This document shows positions 23,820-35,439 of a DNA stretch of 64,000 nucleotides, piece after piece. The notes below the pieces were generated by a model. That model was not told the DNA's origin and made no database searches. It saw only the letters and a program-made list of their open reading frames with translations. Both the position numbers and the translations under genes were made by a program. How positions within the stretch are numbered: the first letter of the stretch is position 1; every line of letters begins with the position of its first letter. This DNA comes from Tamarix chinensis. Taxonomy: Eukaryota > Streptophyta > Magnoliopsida > Caryophyllales > Tamaricaceae. The DNA is taken from contig CM060175.1 in NCBI GenBank assembly GCA_030549775.1, positions 43,775,415 through 43,839,414 on the forward strand, written 5' to 3'.

Positions 23820-26800
23820 GGGAGGGTGTTCTCCCCTGAAACAAAAAACCCTGGGAAAAATGTATAAAGATAATGCTTGTTCCATTATTGGTCTTTTAGA
23901 ATCCAAGCTGGACACTCAGAAAGTCCAACTCCTCAAGGAGAGTTACTTTCGAGGCTGGAATCACCATGACAACTTCCTTAATCACCCAAATGGAAGGCTG
24001 CTCCTCTTATGGAACCCTAAATCAGTCAACTTTCAACTGATTGAGGTATCCTCCCAATCTCTAACTGGTCTAGTTTTTGATATTAAAACTGGTATTACTA
24101 TTACTTTAACAGTGATCTATGGCCTGTATAGTATTAGAGATAGAAAAGGCTTGTGGGAAGCTCTCATGTTGAGAGCTAGAAGTGTAAAAGGGGCCTGGAT
24201 TGTAGCAGGGGATTTCAACTGTCCTATTAATGCCTCTGACAGAAGAGGAGCAAGACCTGTCATTGATTATGAAACAACAGACTTCAAATCATGCTGTCTA
24301 GTGACACAGTTGGCTGACATCCCCTCCACTGGTTGTTTCCACACCTTTGTTAAAAATAATGTTACATGCAAACTTGATCGAGCCATAATGAATGCTGTAG
24401 GGTTTGCCTTTAGTCTGCAAACTGAAGCAAACTTTTTAGCCCCTGGCAGCTCCTCTGATCACTCTCCCTGTATTATTTCCCTGGGCAGGCCTCAACCCAG
24501 GAAGAAATCCTTTCAATTCTATAATATGTTATGTGATCACCCTAAATTCAATGCTGTGGTTAGTAAAGTTTGGAGGTTCTCTCACTGTGGAACTTGTTAG
24601 TTCAATCTTTGCAAAAAATTGTCTATGCTAAAACAGGAGTTAAGGAATTTAAACCTGCATGATTTCTCTCATATTATTGCTAGAGCTAACCTTGCAGAAT
24701 CCCAACTCAAGGCAGCTTAAGAGGAGATAATGGCAGCACAGCCCATTAAGGGCCTGGATACATTGAATGGCCTTACAAAAAAGGCAAAATTTCTGAATAA
24801 TGCTGCAGCCAGTTTTGTGTCCCAGATCAACAAGAATAAGTTCCTGTTTGGAATGGACCAAAACTCAAAATTCTTCTTTGATATGCTGAAGGCTCGACAA
24901 GCCAAAAACAGGGTTTTCCAAATCACAAATAGGGATGGTACACCCACTCTGTCTGATAAAGATATGGAAAAGGAATTCCTGGACTTCTATGAACACCTGC
25001 TGGGGACAGAAATGCCACACACCCCTCTGGACAGTAGGGTTATTTCTTCAAGTCCAGTCATTTCTAAGGAACAAAAATAGGCCCTGCTTAGACCAGTCAC
25101 AAATGGTGAGATCAAAGCTGCCTTGTTCTCCTTGGGGGATCACAAAGCCCCTGGCCCTGATGGGTATTCTGCCAAATTCTTTAAATCCACCTGGGAGACT
25201 ACTAGGGAAGATTTTTGTGCTGCAGTTCATGAATTCTTCTCCAATAGAAGGCTCTTAAGATGTGTAAATCATGCTGCCTTGATTCTGATCCCTAAATCTC
25301 CACAAGCCTCTTTTGTCTCTGACTTCAGACCCATTGCATGCTGCAACACCTTTTATAAGGTGATTTCCAAGATTATGGCAGGAAGACTTGTAGAAAGCTT
25401 AACCAAGCTGATCAGTCCAGAACAAGGAGCTTTTGTAAAGGGTAGAATCACGACAGAGAACATTTTCCTTGTGCAGGAACTCCTGAAAGAATATTCAAGG
25501 AAAAGAACCACCCCCAAATGTATGATAAAAATTGATCTCAGGAAGGCCTATGATACACTCTCTTGGAGTTTCTTGCAACAGATCGTTCAGGCCTTCAAGT
25601 TCCCTCCAAAATTCACCTCAATGGTGATGGAATGTGTCACAACTACCAGTTTCTCTCTGAAATTGAATGGCCATCTTTTTAGTCATTTCAAAGGAGCTCG
25701 AGGCCTTAGGCAATGTGATCCACTGTCCCCTTACCTGTTTGTGCTGTGCATGGAGTATTTCAGTAAACTATTAAAGCAGTTAATCAAGAACCAGTGCTTT
25801 GCTTACCACTCAAAGTGTGAAAAGATGGGCCTGGTGCATCTTGCTTTTGCTGATGATCTAATCCTCTTCTGCAGAGGTGATGTTCCCTCTGTCAAGGTCT
25901 TAACCTAGGGACTCAAACTCTTCAGTGACTGTTCTGGCTTATCAGTCAACCCTGCAAACTCCCAGCTGTTTATAGCTGGCATGAAAGAACACATCCAAAG
26001 AGAGCTCCTCATGGTCACCAACATGCCTAAAGGATCTTTCCCATTTAGGTACTTGGGAATGCCTCTGAACCCCAGCATATTACATGCAATTGACTATGAA
26101 CAATTAATCAATAATCTCTGTGATCAACTGAAGATGTGGAAGGCAAACTCTTTGTCTTTTGCAGGAAGATTGGAGATAATTAACTCCATTTTCCAGGGGC
26201 TAATGGGTTTCTGGCTTTCTATTTTGGCCATCCCTAAAGTTGTGCTCTATAGAATTACAGCCCTTTGCCGTAGCTTCCTATGGCAAGGTAAACCTCCCCT
26301 GTTGCTTGGAAAACGCTCTGCCTCCCTAAAAGTGAAGGTGGTCTTGGAATAAAAAACCTCCAAGCCTGGAACTCAGCTTTTCTCAGTAAGTACATACGGG
26401 CACTCCAGAATGAAAAAGAATCACTTTGGCACAAGTGGATACACACACACTACCTGCAGGTTCAAGACTTGGAGCATTTCAACCCTAAGCATAACACTTC
26501 ACACTTTTTGAGAACCATTAGGAACTTGCTGTCTAATATGGTCCAGAGACTAGGATCATATAATCAAGTCAGGATTCTCCTATAATCATGGGTTACAGAA
26601 AAGGGCTTCTCCACAAATTTTTCCTACAACTTTTTTTCGTGAAAAAGGTCCCAAGTGGAAACCTCACAAGGCAGTTTGGAGCCAAAACAGAACCAAAAGA
26701 TATTCTTTTTTACTCTGGCTCACCCTCCTCTGCAGACTCTACACTCGAGACAGGATCACTTGTTTGGAGGGGCCTAAAGATTGTCTGTTCTGTCAGCATG

Positions 26801-27111
26801 CAGTAGAGACTCATGAACATCTGTTCTTAATTTGTGCTGAAATCAAAAAAATATGGCATCCCATAAGAAAATGGCTGGGATTATCCAGAGGATCCATGAC
26901 TTTAGCCAGTACTATGAGAACCATCCACAGAAACTGCCACAGAAAGCACAAAATTTGGAGAGTTCGATCCCTTGCTATGGCAGCATTAGTTTATAATATA
27001 TGGAGAAGCAGAAATGCTATCCTTTTTGAGAAAAAAACTTTTGACCATAGGAGCATCATTGTACAAGTTCAAAAATATGTCTATACTGCTCATATTTTTG
27101 ATGTAACCTAG
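23794..27111 (+). pseudogene. LINE ORF2 (APE endonuclease, reverse transcriptase, zinc region)
   Basis: The ATG at 23794 begins MNMLIWNIRGG, the usual start of plant L1 ORF2. Endonuclease motifs are LLESKLD (catalytic Glu), GDFNCPIN and SDHSP (Asp-His). Reverse transcriptase follows with FRPIACCN, KGRITTENIF, KIDLRKAYD (first catalytic Asp), GLRQCDPLSPYLF, FADD (25852-25863, catalytic pair) and RYLGMPL. A C-terminal C-x-x-C...H...C zinc region (CLFCQHAVETHEHLFLIC) begins near 26780. The frame is shared from 23794 to about 26300 and is cut by in-frame stops at 24598-24600 (TAG), 24718-24720 (TAA), 25078-25080 (TAG) and 25906-25908 (TAG). A frameshift near 26300 moves it to another frame, and it returns by 26764. 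It would nick target DNA and prime cDNA synthesis if intact. Confidence 0.9.
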
Positions 27112-28195
27112 AAGGGTGTGGAAATTGTAAACTATGTAACCCCTAGGGAGTGACTAGAGACTAGGGTTGTAACTAATGTATTTTTTGGACTCCAGGGCTT
27201 GTCCTGTGAGCTTTTGTTCCTACTAGGGTATGCCCTATGTACTTGTATAGAACCTCATTTTTGATATATATATTTACCTCATTTACCCGGGAAAAATGGG
27301 AAGAGAAGGATTGATATGGATTAACATGGAAAATTACCTTGCTTGCATTATATCAACACTGTATGATCACCCATCCTTATGAATAAAATACTAATCACAT
27401 AAAGCAAAAGAAAATGGAGTTGAGTATGGGTCTGATTATCCAATCCTTGATTAGCTACCAAGGCTTAGTTTGCCATCGAATGTTTTGGTTCCTTCGGATA
27501 GGATCTTGAGAGATTTTGGTGTCTTACCTACTTTAGACACTGATGATGTACCAAAGGTATCAATACTAAAGGGTATGGTTACTTATGGGGTTGGCTTTGG
27601 CCTGCACTTTTGTCCAGATTAGTTGGCTTCGACCTGAACTTATGTCAATTCTAGTGATTGGCTTTTAACTAAACATATGTTCACTTTGTGATTAACTTTA
27701 GCCTAGATTTTATGTACTTTATTTGGATGGAATAATAAGTAATTTGTTAGTAAAATTTGAATGAAGACTAAGTGAATGGTTAAATATTAGATAAGAATGG
27801 ATGTAATATAATGACGGACCAAAATGAATAAAAGCTGGTTTATAAACTTGGCTAGTTGTCAAAATCATTATTTAGTTATAGGATGGAATATTGATTGGAT
27901 GATTGGCTTGCCTCATGTATGGAAAAGTAAATGGTGTAACATAAATGATTGAGTAATTGGAAATAAACCCTAGAGATTTCTTAGACTCCCTTTACTATTA
28001 CAAGTGTAAGTTATTATGTGATGAGCATGTGAAACTAAGCATGACATATTCTACTCGATCGAGATTGTATGATATCATATCCTTATGTATTCCTGCATTA
28101 TGTATATGTATGGATTTATCATGATGCATGTTGACTTATATCCATGTATGATCAATTGGAATACATGTGTTTACATTGAGGGAGAAACTCTATTT

Positions 28196-28220
28196 ACTCA
28201 GTATATATCATACTTATGTG
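28196..28220. repeat. LTR hairpin, degraded version (element A, 5' LTR)
   Basis: ACTCAGTATATATCATACTTA keeps the position and outline of the hairpin, with GC pairs lost. The 3' LTR counterpart is at 48086-48110 (TTACTTTGTACATAGCATACT). Confidence 0.5.
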
Positions 28221-28675
28221 CCTGTTTTCATGGTCACCTACTCATTTCCATGAGTAGAAGGTCATGTGCATGTCTTTGGGGATGGCTAGTAAAGGAACTA
28301 CCTCAGTTGGGTTGGAGATTGAGAGCAAGGACATCTAGAAGGTTTTGGTGGGATCTATAGCAAATCACAATTTCAAGTTGGGTTTCATACCCTAATTCAT
28401 TTTATTGTAGCCCAATCTTTTATCTACATCTTTTTTGTAATGAATTTGTGAGAGCTTGTTTGGGTCCTCTGATGTAAACACTCTTGAAGATGTTTAATTA
28501 AGATTGTTATTTCACTCACTCTATTCTTTTAAGTGTTTTGGTATTTTTAGCCTTGTATCTAATATGAGGTAGGCGATGAACATCTATCCTATGTCTGGTG
28601 TGACAGTAACACCCTATTTTTCATAGGTTTTTTCTACTTCCGCAAACGTTTTAATGAAATTTTAATGTTATAGGC

Positions 28676-28688
28676 TGGTATTAGAGTG
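28676..28688 (+). other. Primer binding site of element A
   Basis: TGGTATTAGAGTG starts 3 bp after the 5' LTR end and matches the TGGTATCAGAGC core used by plant retrotransposons that prime from initiator Met tRNA, with C-to-T decay. Confidence 0.8.
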
Positions 28689-28996
28689 TTTTTGCAAAAG
28701 TATACTACTTTCAAAAATAAGTTCACTAATACCCTATGTTTTATCAAAGCATTTTACTAAAAATGCCTTACTCTTGCAAATAATGTTAAGATGATACCAT
28801 AGGATGATATCAGTCTTGATTTGAATTCCTTTTTCCTTAGTTTTCCAAAAAGTTTAACTATTTCAAACCCAAAAATTTCATGCGTAAGAGTGGAGTTGAG
28901 AATGTGATATAGATAGCTTTATGATTATTTTTGTGCAAGTCTTAGTACTCGATGAACTAAATTCCAACCCTAACTTCTTCTAGTCTTCAGGAAGTG

Positions 28997-30100
28997 ATGG
29001 CCACAAATCGCTGCTATGAGCATATCATTGCTTTTATGGAGACCGTCAGAGCGTATATAGAGGATTAGATCCGAGCACCTCAACAGTTACCAGTAGTTGC
29101 ACCAACTCTGGAGGATTGACTTAGGAGAGCTAGGCATCATCACCCACCATTCATTGAGGGCCATGAGGACCCCAAAATCATGGAACTATGGGTCCAAGAC
29201 ATGGAGACGACCTTTACCGCTTGTGTTTGTCTTAGAGATAGGAGGTTAGACATGGTTATCTACTATCTGAGAGGAAGGAAAGATGCATGGTGGAGGAGCA
29301 TCCAATGTAGGGGTAGAGAGCATATGGAATATGGGTCATTCTTAGAGGCGTTGCGAGCCCGATTCTACCCAACCCACCTGTGCATGAAGAAGTATGACAA
29401 ATTCACGGTGCTTTAACAAGGGGGATGTCCATCGAAGAGTATTACACACACCCCATGGACTTGGTCCAGTTTTCCCTAGAGGTAGAGACCAACAAGGTGA
29501 TGCAAGCTCACCATTTCAAGATCAGATTAGGGATCTAATATCGGGAGCTATTGATCGAAGTCACTCCGTTAGATATGGTAGGGATGCACGAGTAAGCCGT
29601 AGAGGCATCCCGAGCCATCCAAGACACGAGTGCTTAGTTAGAGGGTAAGAGGAAATTCAAGGGTCTACAATGTCTCGATGACAGAAAGAAGGCTTTCACT
29701 AGAGGTAGCTTACTGCCAAGTTTTTTCGGAGAATGGGGTCAGTACCCCAATCTTGAGGATTATATGGGAGTCATGCCAAGAATAGGCACTAACATTGTAA
29801 GAGATGTAGGTAAGATCACCCAAGGGTTGATTACAGAGGCAATGAAAATGAGTGCAAGGTGGTAGTGGCAAAATTCAGAGGAGCCAGACCAGAGCTTAGA
29901 GCATGGGAACTATCTAACAACCACAGGTGCAAATATAGAGAGTTCCTCTACCGCCAACAAGCTAGTCAACCCAGAGATTCGAGGCCTCACCCTTTTCAAT
30001 AAGGGCAAGGATCACCTACTTCCCTAGGAGATGCATCGATAAGACACCTAAATATGATGATTCAGGTAGAGGCAAAATGCTAGGCTAGTATTGTAACCAG
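28997..30100 (+). pseudogene. gag region of element A
   Basis: The ATG at 28997 begins MATNRCYEHIIAF, in frame with the capsid core at 29180-29416, which reads FIEGHEDPKIMELWVQDMET, then YYLRGRKDAWW and FYPTHL, the Ty3/gypsy capsid signature. TAG and TGA codons interrupt it before 29180. After 29416 the frame shifts, and a second frame (about 29410-29640) reads GGMSIEEYYTHFMDLVQF and HHFKIRLG. No clear CCHC knuckle survives. It would have formed the particle shell. Confidence 0.8.
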
Positions 30101-30239
30101 TATGCTCACTATCTCTACCTTTTTTGCTTGCGTGTTTTTTAATTATGGTGATTTGTGTTCCTTCATAGCATCTGCATTTGTAACTAGAGCTGCCCTATCT
30201 CCTTCAAGTAGCATTTCTACTTCTTTTGTATTACCTTTT

Positions 30240-30542
30240 GGGGATAGAATTACCTAATCTAGGTTATACCAAGAGGTTATTTTGATAGTGGGAGGAATGG
30301 AGTTTCTATTGCACCTCATAGAGCTAGATTAACATGACTTTTTGGGATGGATATGCTAGGAAAGTATGGAGTATTGATCGATTATGTGCAAGAATGCATG
30401 GTTATGTGAGGAACAAAGGGTATTAGGGTTTCATATTGAAAGTGTGAACCTAATCCATCTACACAAATCACATCGGCAATCAGGCTGAGTAACCTCGTAC
30501 ATAAGGGATATCCACTCTACCTATACAGTATTAGAGACACAT
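30240..30542 (+). pseudogene. Aspartic protease remnant of element A
   Basis: A frame with stops reads FGMDMLGKYGVLIDY, equivalent to the 'LGMDWL...Y-x-x-x-I-D' motif that ends the Ty3/gypsy protease, followed by a KGYPLYL-like linker into RT. The active-site D-T/S-G is not recognisable. Solo LTR B interrupts the linker at 30543. Confidence 0.65.
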
Positions 30543-30959
30543 TGTAACACCTCCATTTTTACTACTTAAAATTTTCATTTTGTTAAAGCATTAATTACAA
30601 AATCAATGGGTGTTATGGCCACATGCAGTATAAGTCTAGCATCCTCTACCATCCTTATACCAAGTGCTAAGGTTAAAACATTACTTTACTTAAATAACAT
30701 GATTACAAAAGTCAGAATACAGAGAAGAATAGATGAGTTGGGTGCTAGTTAAAAGTAATATCAGTAGTCTACCAAAGCACAAGAGAGAAATTATAGGAGG
30801 ACATGAAAGTCCAAATACCATCGAAGACTAGATAACAAAAGAGACACCGGATATTCCTACACTCTCAAAACTGACTGACAACTTTCAACTGGACTCAAAA
30901 ACTAACTTGCAAAGTCCACTACCCATTAAATAGGTAGGGGCCCATAAAAATGAACCCTT

Positions 30960-30976
30960 CAGTACTACAGTACTGA
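30960..30976. repeat. LTR hairpin (element B)
   Basis: CAGTAC-TACA-GTACTG with 6-7 bp arms and a 4-nt loop, about 417 bp from the terminus. Confidence 0.85.
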
Positions 30977-31479
30977 GCAACCCTTTATACCAAACTAATA
31001 TGATAAAATATCATGGAACACATGCAAGGCATATAGTTAACATTTTATAAGACATATACATACACATACGAGGATTGAGATACAATAGTTATTTAGATAA
31101 TCAAATTCCATCTTGGTCATATACTACTCATATTCAATCTTCTGAAATAACTAAACTTACCAAATAAACAACCCATAAATACTATCTGAAGTATGATTAG
31201 AAGAAAACCCTAATACATTAACCATAAGGCATCATGACAATACATGGTATAAACATTAAGATATACATGAGATTATCCAACACAGTAATCATAATAGGTA
31301 AGTAATAGTTACTAAACTACATATTGCTCTTGCGTGCTCTTTAAAATATAATAACACTTATCAACTAAGCATCCCAAGATGCTCTCTGAAACAATAATTA
31401 AAACCATACTATACACCACAATTATAATCTTTACAGCATAGTTCATGTATCAGCATCAATCCCAACCAGTTACATAATA

Positions 31480-31800
31480 TCACAGGTATGTTCATAGGTA
31501 TAATATTATAAGATCCAAATCATCACAAGTATAATTATAGGTACAATACAATAAAATCCATAACCTCATAGGTATACTTACAAGTACAATATAACAACAT
31601 ACATAATTTTATAGGTATACTTACAGGTACAGTATAATAACCAAATACATAACATCACAGGTACAGTATAATAACATCCATGACCTCACAAGTATACCTA
31701 CAAGTATAGGATAACAACATACAGAGCATCATAGGTATACTTATAGGTACAATATGGTAAATTCCATACATCACAGGTATACTTACAAGTATAGTATAGT
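31480..31800. repeat. ~43-bp tandem repeat (element B)
   Basis: About seven units with the core CACAGGTATACTTACAAGTA then CAATATAATAACATACATAA start near 31482, 31525, 31568, 31610, 31656, 31687, 31730 and 31772. Non-coding. Confidence 0.8.
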
Positions 31801-31844
31801 AAAATACATAACACCAATGGTATGATTACAGACATAATACCAAG

Positions 31845-32095
31845 GCAAGTAGGTACAAAGACTACTACCGAAACTATAGATAGGCACAAAAGATACTACC
31901 AAAATAACAAGTAGGTACAAAGGCTACTACCAAAACCACAGGTAGGCATAATGGCTGCTACCAAAAACCACAAGTAGGCACAATGGTTGCTACTAAAACC
32001 ACAAGTAGGCACAACGGTTGCTACCGAAACCATAGGTAGGCACAAATGCTACTACCCATAACCACAAGGAGGCACAAAGGATACTACCAAACCGA
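31845..32095. repeat. ~32-bp tandem repeat (element B)
   Basis: About eight units of CAAGTAGGCACAATGG then TTGCTACCAAAACCA, spaced 30-33 bp (31907, 31939, 31972, 32003, 32034, 32064). It resembles the TTTTGGTAGCAACC phrase near 37690 in element C on the opposite strand. Confidence 0.8.
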
Positions 32096-34879
32096 TCCAT
32101 TATCTAATAATAATCATTCTAATAAAATAATATTATTTCCATTTTTATTTACTTGAGGGGGATATAATAATAACCGGAAGATATAAAAGTATATCGGTTA
32201 TACCAGCACACAAGGCATCATGGTACCCTCCAAACATCCAACCTAGGGGCATAACAACACTTTAGTCATACTAATGCACAAGGCACATAGTACCCTCCCC
32301 TCCTCGAACACCTAATCCTTATGTATCGATACCCCCTATAGGGCCCATAGGTCACCCATAGAGTAGACTAGGGCCTTACTAAGGCAAAACCAGCATACTA
32401 GAAAACCAAACAAATTAAAGACTCCTACCTCATCTATAGGGCAGCTACACCTAGGGATAAACCATTTCCAAACTCAAGGTCTTCCACTTTATGTATTAGT
32501 ATTTTTATACGGTGATCACAGATAACACATATTGCACAATTATTCTCATTTCTATACTTATCCATTTTTCCTTTATTTTCATTTATCCAAGTCAACCCTA
32601 AGGTCAACAGTCCAAAATAAGGTCAAATTCAACAATAAGGTCAACATATTAAAAGTCTAAGGTCATCCTATGTCCAATTATTCACATTTGGGTGCACTAG
32701 GTTGAAAATTATGAAAATTCCCCTGAGGCCAACAATTATTAAATTATCATCCATTTAAATACTAAATCCATCCATTTTATTTATTAATTTGTTGTGAAAA
32801 GGCTTAAATAAAATAATCAAATTATTTATTATGAAATTTAAACTATCAGCTATGTCAATAGACCATTATGCTTTCACATAGGTTTATGCATACAAAACCC
32901 TATTATACACATTTAAACCGTTCAAAACACGTGATCGCATAATCAGCAATAGATAATACATATTAGATATGATTTTTAGGATAAATATCATAATACACAA
33001 AAATGACTAAATTGCCCCTAGGACACACATCCATAATAATTATTCCACAATTATACCTAAGCATGCTCAACCTATTATTTTATATGTAATTTTCATATAA
33101 AATATTTTCCCGTCATTAGAATCATTTTAACCATACTTTTGTACCCGAAATATTTTACATCAGATAACATGCTCGTTTTATCAGTTTTCATAATAATAAT
33201 AATAATAATTAACACATAATTATATCAAAATAAATCATGCTTAACATATTTCATACACCAAAAACCCTAATGTGATATTACGTAATATTTATCATTTTAG
33301 TAGAGTATAATGGTTACTTAAATTCTAGCAAAAAAATAAAAATTGCGGTATCCACTAAAAATTATGATGTTCTGCTAATCAACTTTCGTACCTAAAAATA
33401 ATACCACAAATACAAAATTAATATCTATTAGATAAAATAATAATTATAATATAAAAATAATTTTTTTAAAAAATTACCAAAATACCCTTATATTTAATAT
33501 TGTTACCAAATTTCTTAAAAAAACAACACAACTCACGCTACATGCAACCTAAGTCATGCACGAAAGAAAGGGCGCTCGGGCTGCTGGCTAGGTGAGGGGG
33601 TGGCCTAGTGAGGTAGGGGATGAAGAGGGTGGTAGTGGGTGGTGGTCGGCGGAGCTAGTGGTTGGTGGCAATAGGGTGGAGGCTGTTGGGTGCTGCGACG
33701 AGGTAAGGGTATAAGGGCTAGTCAGGTGCTGCTAGATAATGGGCTACGATGGCGGAAGGGCAATGGTTGGAGCTGGTTGATGTTAGGGAGTGTGCAAGAG
33801 GAAGAGGGATTCAGCGGCAAGGGCAGACAAGGTAGAGAAGGGGAGTTGTGGCTGGACAAGGAAGGTAGGGAGAGGTAAGGTAGGGGCTGGTAAGATGGTC
33901 AGTGAGCTAGGCAACATGTTGCACATACTGAGGTAGGCTGTTGGAGAAGGAGAAGGAAGAAGAGGAAGGGGCTGCAGTAGTGAAGTGTTTGGGTGCTGTT
34001 GGGGTGGTTGGAGAGTGGTGGTGCAGAGGCTGGGGAATCATACAATAATAAGGAGAGGGAAGGGGTAGTGGAGGGATATGGCTACTTGAACAGATGCATT
34101 GGATGAGAGCTCAGAGCAGGAAGCAGGGGATTAGGGGACTGTGAGGGTTGTTTGGATGTTGGGTTCCGTGTGACGTCGGGGGCTGCTAGGTTGGAAAGGA
34201 AAACCAAACAAGAGAGAGGGGACGAGAATCAAAGGTGGAGAGTTGTATGCATATGTATGTATATCATGCAGGAGGGGCTGGTTGGAGGCTCGAGGAACTC
34301 CTAGAAGGAACAGTAGGTTGGGGGCTATTTAGGGTGTTGTATGGGTGAGAGCGTAACGTGTATATGTATCTCTAAATGTAGAGATGAGGTAATGGTTGAG
34401 TAAAGTAAGAAAATGAGGGAGATAAGAAGAGTATTTTGGGGGAAGGGACTGCAATTGGCAAAGGGAGGGAGAGAGCATAGGAAAATATATTTTATATTAT
34501 TATTTTAGATTTAGATCGGATAAACTAGGATATCGGGTAGAAAAATAATCCAGGAAAAAATAATACAATATAGGATAGGTTTAAATAAAATAAAATAAAA
34601 ATATAAAGTAATTCGCAATAAATTTTATGGATTTATTTCGGGTTACGAATCACTGATGTTAATAAAATAATTAGGCTAAGATTTACGAGTATAAACTAGG
34701 ATTAAAATAAATAGTCGATTTATATCAACTTTTTAACCTAATTATTTTTATATATAAACCATCATAATATGAATAATAATAACACTTTAGATATTTAACC
34801 TCATAAAATAATAATTATAACTAATCATATGTTATTAATTTATAATTAACATTTCTTAAAATGGGGTATTGCATATATA

Positions 34880-35439
34880 AGCGATTGAGATGCCTTTGGA
34901 GCTGATGGTAGTGGTTCGTGAATTTCCTAATATTTTTCTTAAGAAGATTCCATGAATGCCACTAGTTTGAGAAATAAAGCTCACTGTACATGTATTACTA
35001 GGAAAGGAGCCGGTATCTAAGGCTTCATATCATATGGCACCTGTGAAGATGAAATAACTCAAGGCTGAGTTGGAAGATCTATTGGAAAAAGGGTTACATC
35101 TGACCAAGTATATCGTTGAAGAGAGCGCTAGTGATTTTCCTAAGGAAGAAGGATTGAAGATTGAGATTACGCATCGATGACTTGTTCAATCAACTCAAGG
35201 GAGCCAAGGTGTTTACTAAGATCAATTTTTGATCGGGCTACCATTAATTGAGGATAGTAGAGAAAAACATTCCTAATATTACGTTCTAGACAAGGTATAG
35301 CCATTATGAGTTCAAATTAATGCCCTTCGAACTTGCTAACATGCTGGTAGATTTCATGTCCCTAAAGAACTATATATTTCATCATTTCTTAGACTATTTC
35401 ACAGCGGTGTTTATTAAGGGTGTTAAATGCTATGTGGGA
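34880..35439 (+). pseudogene. Reverse transcriptase remnant of element A
   Basis: Stop-ridden frames give VVREFPNIF, EPVSKASYHMAPVKM and LKAELEDLLEKG, matching the Ty3/gypsy RT start (P-I-S...PYRMAP...ELKxQLxELLxxG). A later FTAVFIKG lies where F-I-D-D, the catalytic site, should be. It then ends abruptly at element C. About 55 codons expected between here and the RNase H region at 42782 are missing. Confidence 0.75.

Larger units (their letters stand above)
21908..27288 (+). mobile_element. L1-type LINE inserted in the 5' LTR of A
   Basis: A perfect 14-bp target duplication GGGAAAAATGGGAA flanks it (21894-21907 and 27289-27302). The 3' LTR of A has the unoccupied site near 47110. It carries an ORF1 with a DUF4283-type domain and a CCHC knuckle, then ORF2 with endonuclease, reverse transcriptase and a C-terminal zinc region, the usual plant L1 order. 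The 3' end is AT-rich (TTGATATATATATTTACC) without a long poly(A). At about 5.4 kb it is near full length but inactive. Confidence 0.93.
19884..28672 (+). repeat. 5' LTR of element A (contains the LINE)
   Basis: Starts TGTAATACCCCATATTTTTA and aligns throughout with the 3' LTR at 45089-48548. The far end is worn (TGTTATA at 28666-28672 for the expected TGTTACA). Without the LINE and one target copy it is about 3.39 kb. Confidence 0.85.
30543..34873 (-). mobile_element. Solo LTR B (4.3 kb) in the pol region of A
   Basis: Ends are TGTAACACCTCC at 30543 and GGGGTATTGCA at 34873. Flanks are CACAT (30538-30542) and TATAT (34874-34878), a 5-bp duplication with two C/T changes. The A pol frame continues across it: protease linker before, VVREFPNIF RT start after. 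It has the shared LTR landmarks (CCAAGTGCTAAGG at ~30660, hairpin, GA-rich zone at 33,560-34,450) in minus orientation and no coding domain. Confidence 0.8.
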
